Of a stretch of 64,000 nt of DNA, positions 50,327 to 58,706 are shown piece after piece. Below the pieces are notes generated by a model that was given only the letters and a program-made list of their open reading frames with translations, had not been told where the DNA came from and ran no database searches. The translations under genes were made by a program, and so were the position numbers. The first letter of the stretch is position 1; every line of letters starts with the position of its first letter. Source of the stretch: CBDBIK01 sp965206145 (GTDB lineage Bacteria; Pseudomonadota; Alphaproteobacteria; TMED109); NCBI GenBank assembly GCA_965206145.1, contig CBDBIK010000005.1, positions 558,001-622,000 on the forward strand, read 5' to 3'.

Positions 50327-52928
50327 TGACCGCCCTGCCGGGAACGACCACAACCCTGCGGATCTTTCGTCCCTCGAGTGAACGGGTGACGTTGGGAAGT
50401 GCGAGAGCTTCCGCACGGATCGTTCCCTCGTCGGCATCGACGGCAGTCTTGATGGTGCCGCGAAGCTTTCCGTTGACCTGCACCGCAATTGTCGCGGATT
50501 TTCGCTCGACGAGGGATTCATCTGCGACCGGCCACGGCTGTTCGCATGCAAGCCCTTGGTTGCCAAGTTTGACCCAGAGATCCTCGGCCAGGTGTGGAAC
50601 CATCGGTGCAGCTAGCAACGTGAACGTCTCCATCGCTTCGCGCAGGGCCCAGGCTCGAGCCGCATCGCCCTGCACCTCAAAATGCAGAAAAGCGTTCGAG
50701 AGCGTACGCAGTCGGGCAACGGCTCGGTTGTGGCGAAAGGCCGGGATGTCATCGCTTACCCCGTCAATGGCCCGGTGAACCTCGCGCTGGAGTTCTAGGG
50801 TTTCTTCGTCAAAGGACGCGGGTTTTACACTCTCCGGTGGTGCCGGCTCGGCGGCTGTGAACTCCCGCCAGAGCCTCTGGAGGTAGCGGCCTGCCCCTTC
50901 CACGCCGGCTGTCGTCCACTCGAGGTCGCGCTCCGGCGGGCTATCGGAGAGCATGAACAGCCGTGCCACGTCAGCACCGTAACGTTCGATGATCTCCATT
51001 GGGTCGATCACATTGCGGCGGGATTTGGACATTTTTTCCACGCGCCCCGCCTCGACGGGAGCACCGTCCTTGCGGCGATGGAAAGATCCGTCGGGGGTCG
51101 TTTCAACCTCTTCCGGATACAGCCACGTCCCGCTTGCGGGGTCGCGGTAGGTTCTGTGGCAAACCATCCCCTGGCAGAACAGCCCCTCGAAGGGCTCGTC
51201 GAAATCGAGTTTGCCGATGTCACGCAGCGCGCGAGTGAAGAAACGTGAGTACAGCAAATGCAAGACCGCATGCTCGATCCCGCCCACGTACTGATGCGCC
51301 GGACACCAACGTGCGACCTCACCCCGGTTGAGAGGTTGTTCGGCGTGGGCTGAGGTGTAGCGGTAGTAGTACCAGGATGAATCAACGAAGGTGTCGAGGG
51401 TTTGCGTCTCGCGCTCCGCTGCTTTCCCGCACTTCGGACAGGTGACGTACTTCCAAGTTGGATGGCGCTCCAGCGGGTTCCCGGGCTCGTCGAAGCTGAC
51501 GTCCCGGGGAAGTGTCACGGGAAGATCTTCCTTAGGTACCGGCACGTTCCCACAATCGGAACAGAAAATCACCGGAACTGGACACCCCCAGTAGCGCTGA
51601 CGGGATGCGCACCAATCGTGGAGGCGGTACTGAATTGTGCTCTTGCCCGATCCGGCCTCCTTAAGACGCCGAGCCACCTCCATCTTTGCCTTCTCGACGT
51701 CCAGACCATTGAGGAAGTTTGAGTTCACGACCGTTCCGGCACCCGTGAACGCTTTGTCCCCCTCGGGCGGCACGGAAGACCCATCCTCGGGCTCAATGAC
51801 GGGAAGAACCTCAAGGCCGTGGGCGCGGGCGAACTCGAGATCGCGTTCGTCGTGAGCTGGAACGGCGAAGATTGCCCCTGTCCCGTATTCCATGAGCACG
51901 TAGTCGGCGACATACACGGGCAGCGTGCGGGACCGATCAAACGGATGCTCGGCGCGAAGGCCCGTGTCAATCCCGTTCTTTTCCTGTTTGGCGACATCGC
52001 GCGGACGGGTTATTACCGCCATGCTGTCACGGAAAGCACGCACATCCGCACTCTTCTCGACACATGCAAGCGCCAGCGGATGGTCTGGGGATACTGCCAG
52101 GAACGTCGCCCCAAAAATTGTGTCAGGACGGGTGGTGAAAACCTCGATGGTTTCCTTGATTCCCTCGATCGCGAAGTGAATCGAGACCCCTTCCGAATGA
52201 CCGATCCAGTTCCGCTGCATGGTTTTCACCCGGTCCGGCCACCGGTCCAGACGATCAAGTGCATCGAGCAGATCGCTCGAGTAGCGGGTGATGCGGAAGA
52301 ACCATTGGGGAAGTTTCCGGCGCTCGACCTCTGCCCCGGAACGCCAACCGCGCCCATCGATCACCTGTTCGTTGGCAAGGACGGTGTTTTCCACCGGATC
52401 CCAGTTCGCCCAAGCTTCGGCGCGGTAGATGAGATCATGCTCCAGCATCGCAAGGAAAAGGCCCTGCTGGTGGCAGATGTATTCATCGCTGCAGGTCGCA
52501 ACCTCGCATGCCCAGTCGTAGGAAAGCCCCATGGAGCGAAGCTGGGAACGCATGGTGTCGATGTTGGCCCAAGTCCACTCGGCGGGATGAACGTTGTTTT
52601 CCATCGCCGCGTTTTCCGCAGGCAAGCCGAACCCGTCCCATCCCATCGGATGCAGAACGCTAAATCCTTTGGCACGGAGATGGCGAGCCAGAACATCGCC
52701 TAGTGTGTAGACGCGAACGTGGCCCATGTGGATCCGACCGGACGGGTAGGGAAGCATCTCGAGCACGTAGCGCTCGGGCGCTTTTCCGGGCGGAGGCGTG
52801 GCGAAGGCATCTGCCTCATCCCAGGCCTTTTGCCACTTCTTCTCAATCGCCTGGGGGTCGTATCGAGAAGAAGAGCCGCCTGTATCCTCGGACGCTATTC
52901 CGACACAGCCTTCCGTCTGCCTGGGCAT
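50313..52928 (-). CDS. leuS: leucyl-tRNA synthetase
   Basis: The 871-aa enzyme charges tRNA-Leu. HIGH motif is HMGH in MLPYPSGRIHMGHVRVYT (about residue 50); the CP1 editing domain contains FTTRPDTIFGATF; the KMSKS loop is KMSKSRRNVIDP. Two zinc-like CxxC pairs (CSDCG, CPKCG) lie in the ZN-1 insertion. ATG 52928 gives the standard length (E. coli 860). The upstream part of the open frame is an extension over the spacer. Confidence 0.95.
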   Translation of the reverse strand: MPRQTEGCVGIASEDTGGSSSRYDPQAIEKKWQKAWDEADAFATPPPGKAPERYVLEMLPYPSGRIHMGHVRVYTLGDVLARHLRAKGFSVLHPMGWDGFGLPAENAAMENNVHPAEWTWANIDTMRSQLRSMGLSYDWACEVATCSDEYICHQQGLFLAMLEHDLIYRAEAWANWDPVENTVLANEQVIDGRGWRSGAEVERRKLPQWFFRITRYSSDLLDALDRLDRWPDRVKTMQRNWIGHSEGVSIHFAIEGIKETIEVFTTRPDTIFGATFLAVSPDHPLALACVEKSADVRAFRDSMAVITRPRDVAKQEKNGIDTGLRAEHPFDRSRTLPVYVADYVLMEYGTGAIFAVPAHDERDLEFARAHGLEVLPVIEPEDGSSVPPEGDKAFTGAGTVVNSNFLNGLDVEKAKMEVARRLKEAGSGKSTIQYRLHDWCASRQRYWGCPVPVIFCSDCGNVPVPKEDLPVTLPRDVSFDEPGNPLERHPTWKYVTCPKCGKAAERETQTLDTFVDSSWYYYRYTSAHAEQPLNRGEVARWCPAHQYVGGIEHAVLHLLYSRFFTRALRDIGKLDFDEPFEGLFCQGMVCHRTYRDPASGTWLYPEEVETTPDGSFHRRKDGAPVEAGRVEKMSKSRRNVIDPMEIIERYGADVARLFMLSDSPPERDLEWTTAGVEGAGRYLQRLWREFTAAEPAPPESVKPASFDEETLELQREVHRAIDGVSDDIPAFRHNRAVARLRTLSNAFLHFEVQGDAARAWALREAMETFTLLAAPMVPHLAEDLWVKLGNQGLACEQPWPVADESLVERKSATIAVQVNGKLRGTIKTAVDADEGTIRAEALALPNVTRSLEGRKIRRVVVVPGRAVNVVV

Positions 52929-53103
52929 GGGGGATTCTCGCGGGATCGCTGTCCTAGTATGCCAATATATGATCACGGCACTTGCCTGCAATGCGTAGCA
53001 GTGCTTGGCTATGCGAAGGGCGGTACCTTCTCCTTCTATGAGCCCGCCCGAGGTATGCCATTCTCGAACCTGAAAGCCCGTTTCATTCGGCAAGGTCCAT
53101 CCC
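52929..53103. promoter_or_regulatory. leuS / methyltransferase divergent spacer
   Basis: These 175 bp separate the divergent leuS and DNA methyltransferase starts. There is an A/T-containing stretch near 52960-52975 (CCAATATATGATC) that could hold a -10, but no clear promoter or T-box-like leader can be defended. Confidence 0.25.
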
Positions 53104-53820
53104 ATGCCCCGCAAATCAAAAAAATCCACCGTCTTTTCCGAGCGTAGGACGGTTCGGGCGTATCCTCTCTCCCTGCCCGCTACCCTGGAGCCCGATACAC
53201 GGCTGAAAATGGACGGGCTTGCGTTCTTGTCCCTGCTCACGCCTGGGCAGATTCCGGTGGCTTTTTTTGACCCGCAATATCGCGGTGTGCTCGAGAAAAT
53301 GGCCTACGGAAACGAAGGAAAAACCCGGGGCAAGCGCCGTGCCGCACTAAAGCAGATGCTCGATCCGGTTATTTGCCAGTTCGTGCAGGGGATCGCCCTC
53401 GCGCTGATTCCGTCTGGTCATCTTTTCTTGTGGGTAGATAAATTCCATCTCTGCCAGGGGGTTGAATCGTGGTTTAAGGATACCGACCTTGACATCGTTG
53501 ATCTCATCACGTGGGACAAGGGAACCTTCGGCATGGGCTACCGTACGCGCCGTCGGGCTGAATATTGCATCGTGTTGCAAAAGGCTCCGCGCAGGGCGAA
53601 AGGCGTCTGGAAAGCTCACGACATCCCCGACGTGGTTTGCGAACGGGTATTGAAACGCGACCATCCGCACGCCAAGCCGATCGAATTCCAGGGCGAACTC
53701 ATGGCGGCTGTCAGCAACGAAGGGGACGTCGTGATCGACCCGGCGGCAGGATCATTCTCCGTCTTGTGCGCAGCTAGGAAACAGGGCCGCATGTTCCTTG
53801 GCTGCGACCTCAACGGTTAG
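53104..53820 (+). CDS. orphan DNA methyltransferase (beta-class N4/N6)
   Basis: A 238-aa protein with catalytic motif IV VAFFDPQYRGVLEKM (DPQY at residues 56-59, instead of the common DPPY) near the N terminus and the SAM motif VVIDPAAGSFSVLCAA (about 209-224) at the C terminus. Motif order IV then I defines the beta class, to which CcrM also belongs, but it lacks CcrM's length and C-terminal domain. No restriction gene is adjacent, and it sits between housekeeping genes, so an epigenetic role is possible. The recognition site is unknown. Confidence 0.82.
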   Translation: MPRKSKKSTVFSERRTVRAYPLSLPATLEPDTRLKMDGLAFLSLLTPGQIPVAFFDPQYRGVLEKMAYGNEGKTRGKRRAALKQMLDPVICQFVQGIALALIPSGHLFLWVDKFHLCQGVESWFKDTDLDIVDLITWDKGTFGMGYRTRRRAEYCIVLQKAPRRAKGVWKAHDIPDVVCERVLKRDHPHAKPIEFQGELMAAVSNEGDVVIDPAAGSFSVLCAARKQGRMFLGCDLNG

Positions 53821-53836
53821 CCGTCTTCGTCCAAGT

Positions 53837-54463
53837 TCAGCGGCGGCGATTTCCCGCGGGCAGGCGCAGCCCGCGCATTCCAAGGCCCGTGGCGCAGAGA
53901 GCCTTGAGAGGAAGCCCACGGAGTCTCCTTGCATTCCTCTCCGTGATCCCGCCCAATGCCGCTGCCGGCGCGGGCAGTGTTTTTGCGAGCAGGCCAAGAC
54001 GAACCGGTCCGAGGGGAACTGCTTCCGGGTGCGTGGGAGTGGCAAATGCGGGTGAGACGATGAGTAAATCCGCACCGGCTGTCTGCCCCCGCCGTGCATC
54101 GCGCGCGCCGTGCACCGAAAGCGTGACGATGCGAGCCCCTCCCCGCCTCGGGACTGCCCAGCGGGGGATGTGGATACCGTCGGCACCGACGATTCGGGCG
54201 AGGGTAGGGTCGCCCGCAACAAGGAAAATAAGGTGCTTACGGTGGCAAAGGTGCGCAAGGGCCCGAGCAAGGGACGCCCTGTCTGCCATCCTGTAGTCAC
54301 GAAAGATGACCCCGGCCCCCCGGGGAAGCCTCTCCACCGCAGCTATCACGGATCGTACGTCGATTCCCCGTTCTTCCCCGGTGAAAAACCACAGCCAGGG
54401 CAGGACCGGATGCTTGCCGGTCCGCCTAGGTGTTGGTAGCGTCCGATTCTTGCGGGAGTTCAT
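53837..54463 (-). CDS. thiamine phosphate synthase-like (ThiE/TenI) protein
   Basis: A 208-aa TIM-barrel protein of the ThiE/TenI family. GAGVIFRDYRMADR, ADGIHIPRWAVP, TLSVHGARDA and GADLLIVSPAFATPTHPEAVPLG correspond to the phosphate- and pyrimidine-binding segments of ThiE. Compared with true ThiE it is short and lacks the usual N-terminal motif, so it may be a TenI-like paralogue. Start at ATG 54463; the longer frame overlaps the divergent YggS gene. Confidence 0.8.
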   Translation of the reverse strand: MNSRKNRTLPTPRRTGKHPVLPWLWFFTGEERGIDVRSVIAAVERLPRGAGVIFRDYRMADRASLARALAHLCHRKHLIFLVAGDPTLARIVGADGIHIPRWAVPRRGGARIVTLSVHGARDARRGQTAGADLLIVSPAFATPTHPEAVPLGPVRLGLLAKTLPAPAAALGGITERNARRLRGLPLKALCATGLGMRGLRLPAGNRRR

Positions 54464-54486
54464 GCTTCCCTGTCGCACCCTTCCCC

Positions 54487-55167
54487 ATGACCGACGCGCA
54501 CCCCTCCCCGCTCCAGTGCCTGCGCGACGTACTCGAACGCATGCGCCAGGCGGAGGCGGAAGTCGGGCGGGAGAAGGGCTCCACCACCTTGGTCGCTGTG
54601 TCCAAGGGCTTCCCCGCGGAAGCTGTAGAGCCGCTGCTCGGCGCCGGTCAGAGAACATTCGCCGAGAACCGCATCCAGGAAGCGCTTTCGAAGTGGCCTC
54701 CTCTCCTCAAGAACCACCCCGACGTAGAGCTTCGTTTCGTCGGCCGGTTGCAGAGCAATAAGGTGCGGGACGCGCTCGGTTTTGTGCATACCATAGAAAG
54801 CCTTGATCGCCCCTCCCTTGCCCGGGCCCTTGCCCGCTCTCTCTCCCAGGCCCCTCGCCAAGTGCGGCTTCTGGTGCAGGTGAACCTTGGGGAGGAGCCA
54901 CAGAAAGGAGGCTGCCCGCCGGCGGAAGCCGACGATTTTATCGATTGGTGTCGAAACAAGCTTGGCCTGGCAATTGATGGCGTGATGGGAATTCCGCCCC
55001 TGGGTGTGAATCCCGTTCCCTACTTCGGTCTGTTGCGTTCGCTTTGCCAACGCAAGGACCTGGCCCAGATCAGCATGGGCATGAGCGCAGACTTTCCCGC
55101 CGCGATAGAAATGGGGGCCACGCACGTCCGGGTGGGAACTGCCATTTTTGGTCCACGTGATAACTAG
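54487..55167 (+). CDS. YggS-type pyridoxal phosphate homeostasis protein
   Basis: A 226-aa PLP-binding protein (PLPBP/YggS), single-domain TIM barrel like alanine racemase. The Lys in TTLVAVSKGFPAE (residue 40) binds PLP; FAENRIQEAL, FVGRLQSNKVRD, LLVQVNLGEEPQKGG and ISMGMSADFPAAIEMGATHVRVGTAIFG complete the family pattern. It is divergent from the ThiE-like gene (23 bp) and convergent with ribA (8 bp). Confidence 0.92.
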   Translation: MTDAHPSPLQCLRDVLERMRQAEAEVGREKGSTTLVAVSKGFPAEAVEPLLGAGQRTFAENRIQEALSKWPPLLKNHPDVELRFVGRLQSNKVRDALGFVHTIESLDRPSLARALARSLSQAPRQVRLLVQVNLGEEPQKGGCPPAEADDFIDWCRNKLGLAIDGVMGIPPLGVNPVPYFGLLRSLCQRKDLAQISMGMSADFPAAIEMGATHVRVGTAIFGPRDN

Positions 55168-55175
55168 GGACAGCG

Positions 55176-56312
55176 TTAGGGAAGGTGGCCGGCCGCGTCG
55201 GACTTTGCCTGCAGATACCCCTCGCTGTGATCGGTGGGCGGAAAGTGGTGTCGTACTCGCTCGACGACGTCGATCCCGAAGCGTTCCAAGGCGGCGATTT
55301 TGTCGGGGTTGTTGGTGAGTAGGCGCACTTTCAGGAATCCGAGTTGGCGAAGGATTTCTGCGCCGACTCGGTAGTGGCGCTCGTCGGCATCGAATCCAAG
55401 TGCCTGATTGGCAGCGAACGTATCCAACCCCTGGTCCTGGAGCTTGTAAGCTCGGAGCTTGTTGACCAGCCCGATGCCGCGTCCTTCCTGAGCGAGATAA
55501 AGGAGCACGCCGCCGCCTGCTTTACCGATCATTTTCACCGCCCCTCGCAGTTGGTCGCCACAGTCGCAGCGGAGTGAGCCGAGCAGATCGCCGGTGAAAC
55601 ACTGGGAGTGGAGGCGGACGAGAACAGGTAAAGCGGGATCAGCTTCGCCGATGAGCACTGCGATCTGCTCGGTACCGCCGGAGGCGGGGCGGAAGGCGAT
55701 GATGCGGGCGTCGGGGGCACCGTCCAGCGGTACGTGGGCGTCACTTACCCGACGGAGATTGAAATCCTCCTTCAGTGCGTGGCTTTCGACATCTTCGGCG
55801 GTTAGCAGGAGGAGCCCACGTCCGGCTGTCCACTTCGTCGCCTGGTCTGGTCTGTCCTCGAGCGGCTTGACGAGGGCGGCGGGAAGCAGATTTGCAAATT
55901 TCGCGAGCTGAACGGCGGCCTTGGCGCATCGGTCGGCAGGCATGGAGTGGGAAGTTTCGGCGACAGGACTTGGGGCACCAGGATCCGCAAAGGTGCGGAC
56001 AGCATCGGGCCCCAAGTCCGGGTTTAGAGCGAGAGCGACGACTGGACTTGGTCCTGGGTCCAGACCGAGTGCGCGTGCCCGAGATGCGGTGATGGCGAGC
56101 AAGAGACTACCGCCTGGAAGTTTCGCCATCGCCGCCAGCTCGGATTCTTCGAGAAATTCGGTCGATCGTACGAGAGCCAAAGCTTCGCCTGCGACCAACA
56201 GGACCGGAAATCCGCGACGCAAATCACCCGCTGCTCGGTCGACGGCAACAATCGAATATGGAACTGCTCCCTCGCGGGCGGTCCAATTTTCCTTGTGAGC
56301 CGGTTCGGACAC
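55176..56312 (-). CDS. ribA: GTP cyclohydrolase II with N-terminal RibB-like domain
   Basis: The enzyme opens GTP in the first riboflavin step. The C-terminal GCHII domain (about residues 190-370) contains VRLHSQCFTGDLLGSLRCDCGDQL (three zinc Cys), LYLAQEGRGIGLVNKLRAY and TNNPDKIAALERFGI. The first 180 residues form a diverged RibB-like domain common in alphaproteobacteria and probably lacking activity. A GTG at 56312 (VSEPAHKENW) is chosen; ATG 56378 would add 22 residues. Confidence 0.9.
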   Translation of the reverse strand: MSEPAHKENWTAREGAVPYSIVAVDRAAGDLRRGFPVLLVAGEALALVRSTEFLEESELAAMAKLPGGSLLLAITASRARALGLDPGPSPVVALALNPDLGPDAVRTFADPGAPSPVAETSHSMPADRCAKAAVQLAKFANLLPAALVKPLEDRPDQATKWTAGRGLLLLTAEDVESHALKEDFNLRRVSDAHVPLDGAPDARIIAFRPASGGTEQIAVLIGEADPALPVLVRLHSQCFTGDLLGSLRCDCGDQLRGAVKMIGKAGGGVLLYLAQEGRGIGLVNKLRAYKLQDQGLDTFAANQALGFDADERHYRVGAEILRQLGFLKVRLLTNNPDKIAALERFGIDVVERVRHHFPPTDHSEGYLQAKSDAAGHLP

Positions 56313-56413
56313 GGGCTTCCCCAGGAGATGTGCGAAACTGAGAGTATACTTCGGCAATATTGTCCCTTGTCCCCGCACACGGCGGCGGAGAAGGTGGCGA
56401 AAATGGTGGTGGG

Positions 56414-57133
56414 ATGCACGGCTGGCAGGCGGATTCGCGGGTACTGCTGGTCGAGGATGATGATTTGCTCAGGGAATCCCTCTCTGAACGCCTCGGCTCT
56501 CACGGGTTTCTCATGGAAACGGCCCTGAACGGTGAGGAGGCGCTTGAGCGCGCCGGTAGCGAGCGCTTCGACCTTATTTTGCTCGACGTTCGTCTTCCCG
56601 ACCTCGACGGACGCCAGGTGTGCCGGAGGATGCGAGATAGTGGAATGCAGACCCCAGTGATCATGCTGACCGCAGCGGCCTCGGACACCGATGCCATTCA
56701 AGGCCTGGATTCAGGCGCGAACGACTACATCACGAAACCTTTCCGGGTTCCGGTGCTGCTTGCGCACATGCGTGCGCATCTCCGCCAGCACGAAATGACG
56801 GAGGATGCCGAGTTCGACGTGGGGCCCTTCCGCTACCGCCCCAGTGCAAAGGTACTTGTCGGCACGGACGGAGGACGCATCCGACTGACCGAAAAGGAGA
56901 ACGGACTTCTCAAGTGCCTGTTGCGGGCGGACCGCCCAGTCTCCCGGAGCGATCTCCTGGACGAGATCTGGGGCTATCATCCTTCGGTGGCGAGCCATAC
57001 CCTTGAGACCCACATCTATCGGCTGCGACGGAAGATGGAAGTAGGCCGTCGCAACCCACGTCTGCTAGTGACGGAAGACGGGGGCTATCGCTTGCTCAGG
57101 ACTCCCGTGCCTTCCAAAGACTGTATGCCTTAA
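56414..57133 (+). CDS. OmpR-family response regulator, orphan
   Basis: A 239-aa two-component regulator. Receiver domain: acidic EDDD (14-17), phospho-acceptor Asp 58 in LLDVRLPDLDG, Thr in MLTAA, Lys 108 in ITKPF. The C-terminal winged helix contains TEKENGLLKCLL and SHTLETHIYRLRRKM. No histidine kinase is adjacent, so it is an orphan here. It is followed by a terminator and the sigma-54-type promoter of the ammonium transporter. Start ATG 56414 is tentative, as the Shine-Dalgarno site is weak. Confidence 0.9.
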   Translation: MHGWQADSRVLLVEDDDLLRESLSERLGSHGFLMETALNGEEALERAGSERFDLILLDVRLPDLDGRQVCRRMRDSGMQTPVIMLTAAASDTDAIQGLDSGANDYITKPFRVPVLLAHMRAHLRQHEMTEDAEFDVGPFRYRPSAKVLVGTDGGRIRLTEKENGLLKCLLRADRPVSRSDLLDEIWGYHPSVASHTLETHIYRLRRKMEVGRRNPRLLVTEDGGYRLLRTPVPSKDCMP

Positions 57134-57186
57134 TATTAGTCGTTTTTATTTTGCGATGGCTTATTTATAGGCATTGACAAAGATTA

Positions 57187-57209
57187 GTCCTGAAAAAGGA
57201 CGTTTTTTC
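57187..57209 (+). terminator. rho-independent terminator after response regulator
   Basis: GTCCT-GAAAA-AGGAC (57187-57201) followed by a run of T (57203-57208). A short but well-formed terminator 54 bp after the regulator stop, separating it from amt. Confidence 0.7.
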
Positions 57210-57223
57210 TTTATTTGTCTGTC

Positions 57224-57240
57224 TTGGCACGGTTTGTGCT
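57224..57240 (+). promoter_or_regulatory. sigma-54 promoter of ammonium transporter
   Basis: TTGGCACGGTTTGTGCT has GG and GC exactly 10 bp apart and matches the -24/-12 consensus TTGGCACG-N4-TTGCW with one mismatch. It is 64 bp upstream of the amt ATG, and the gene product is nitrogen-related, so NtrC-type activation is expected. Confidence 0.75.
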
Positions 57241-57303
57241 TTATTCCGTGTGTTGGGATTGCGGCCGTTCGGGCGCACCCTGTCACCTCGCACGGAGAAA
57301 CCC

Positions 57304-58617
57304 ATGCTCACAAAAATCCTATCCGGGGCGGTGGCCGCAGCGGCTGTCGTCCTCGCTACAAGTACCGCGCACTCTCAAGACGCAGCACTGTCAGCCGATA
57401 CCGCGTTTATCTTCAACACCTTTTCATTCCTCGTGAACGGTGTTCTGGTGATGCTGATGGCTCTCGGCTTCTGCATGCTCGAAGCGGGCATGGTCAGAAG
57501 CAAGTCCGCCGCCACGATTTGCCTGAAGAACGTCGCTCTCTATTCGTTGGCAGGTGTCCTCTTTTACCTGGTCGGCTACAACCTCATGTACGACGGGATC
57601 GACGGCGGCTTCATCGGCTCGTTTGCGTTTTTTGATGTGCCCTCCCCGAACGCCGAAACCGCGGACGCAGGCTACGCTGCTGCTTCCGACTGGTTCTTCC
57701 AGATGGTGTTCGTCGCCACCGCTGCTTCGATCGTCTCTGGTGCTGTCGCCGAACGGGTTCGGGTCATCCCGTTCCTCGTCGTTGTGGCCGTGTTGACTGC
57801 CGTCATCTACCCGATCCAGGGTGCTTGGCAGTGGGGTGGAGGATGGCTTTCCGAGCTCGGCTTCTCCGATTTCGCAGGCTCCACGATCGTGCACTCGACG
57901 GGCGGCTGGTGCGCGCTGGCCGGGGTCATCATCCTCGGCGCACGACGTGGCAAGTTCGGTCCTAATGGCCGCGTGAACCCCATGCCCGCATCGGCGTTAC
58001 CTCTGGTGGCACTCGGGACCTTCGTTCTGTGGTTCGGCTGGTTTGGTTTCAACGGTGGCTCGCAGCTAGCACTGGGATCGGTAGCGGATGCAAGTGCCAT
58101 GGCGCGGATTTTCGCCAACACCAACCTTGCGGCCGCCTCGGGCGTCCTCGCCGCGATCATGACCTACTACGCGTTCTACCGAAAAATGGACCTCACGCTT
58201 GCCCTGAACGGCGCGCTTGGAGGGTTGGTGAGCATCACCGCCGAGCCTCTCGCACCCTCGTTCGGTGCGGCGTGCCTCATCGGTGCCGTCGGCGGCGGCC
58301 TGGTCGTACTATCGGTGCCGCTGCTCGACCGCCTACGCATCGACGACGTGGTGGGAGCGATCCCGGTGCACTTGGTATGCGGGATTTGGGGAACTCTCGC
58401 TGTTCCGCTCACCAACGCTGATACGAACTTTTTAGCACAGCTGATCGGCATCGGTGCCATCGGAGCGTTCGTGTTCGTAAGCTCGCTCATTGTCTGGACG
58501 GTTCTCAAAGCCACCATTGGTGTACGCCTTGACGAGGAGCAGGAACACGTGGGAGCCGATGCGGTCGATCTCGGCTTGGAGGCGTACCCTGAGTTCGCCT
58601 CGCCCTCTCGCCTCTGA
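57304..58617 (+). CDS. amt: ammonium transporter 1 (Amt family)
   Basis: A 437-aa inner-membrane channel for ammonium. It has a cleavable signal (AHSQ near residue 24) and about eleven hydrophobic helices. The pore twin histidines are visible in FAGSTIVHSTGG and AIPVHLVCG, and the family motif GAWQWGGGWLSELGFSDFAGS is present. The sigma-54-type promoter suggests nitrogen control. No glnK gene is nearby, unlike the usual amtB-glnK pair. Confidence 0.93.
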   Translation: MLTKILSGAVAAAAVVLATSTAHSQDAALSADTAFIFNTFSFLVNGVLVMLMALGFCMLEAGMVRSKSAATICLKNVALYSLAGVLFYLVGYNLMYDGIDGGFIGSFAFFDVPSPNAETADAGYAAASDWFFQMVFVATAASIVSGAVAERVRVIPFLVVVAVLTAVIYPIQGAWQWGGGWLSELGFSDFAGSTIVHSTGGWCALAGVIILGARRGKFGPNGRVNPMPASALPLVALGTFVLWFGWFGFNGGSQLALGSVADASAMARIFANTNLAAASGVLAAIMTYYAFYRKMDLTLALNGALGGLVSITAEPLAPSFGAACLIGAVGGGLVVLSVPLLDRLRIDDVVGAIPVHLVCGIWGTLAVPLTNADTNFLAQLIGIGAIGAFVFVSSLIVWTVLKATIGVRLDEEQEHVGADAVDLGLEAYPEFASPSRL

Positions 58618-58644
58618 TCCCTGTCTGAGCCAGACAAAAGAAAA

Positions 58645-58683
58645 CCGGGGGACGGGCCAAGCCCGTCCCCCGGCATCTTTTTT
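58645..58683. terminator. bidirectional terminator between ammonium transporter genes
   Basis: A 12-bp G/C-rich perfect stem (CCGGGGGACGGG, 58645-58656, pairing with 58662-58673) has T-rich tails on both strands: TCTTTTTT after it on plus, TTTTCTTTT on minus. It sits between the two convergent amt genes and should serve both. Confidence 0.9.
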
Positions 58684-58706
58684 GAAGGCCTTCGGCGGAA
58701 AAAAAT

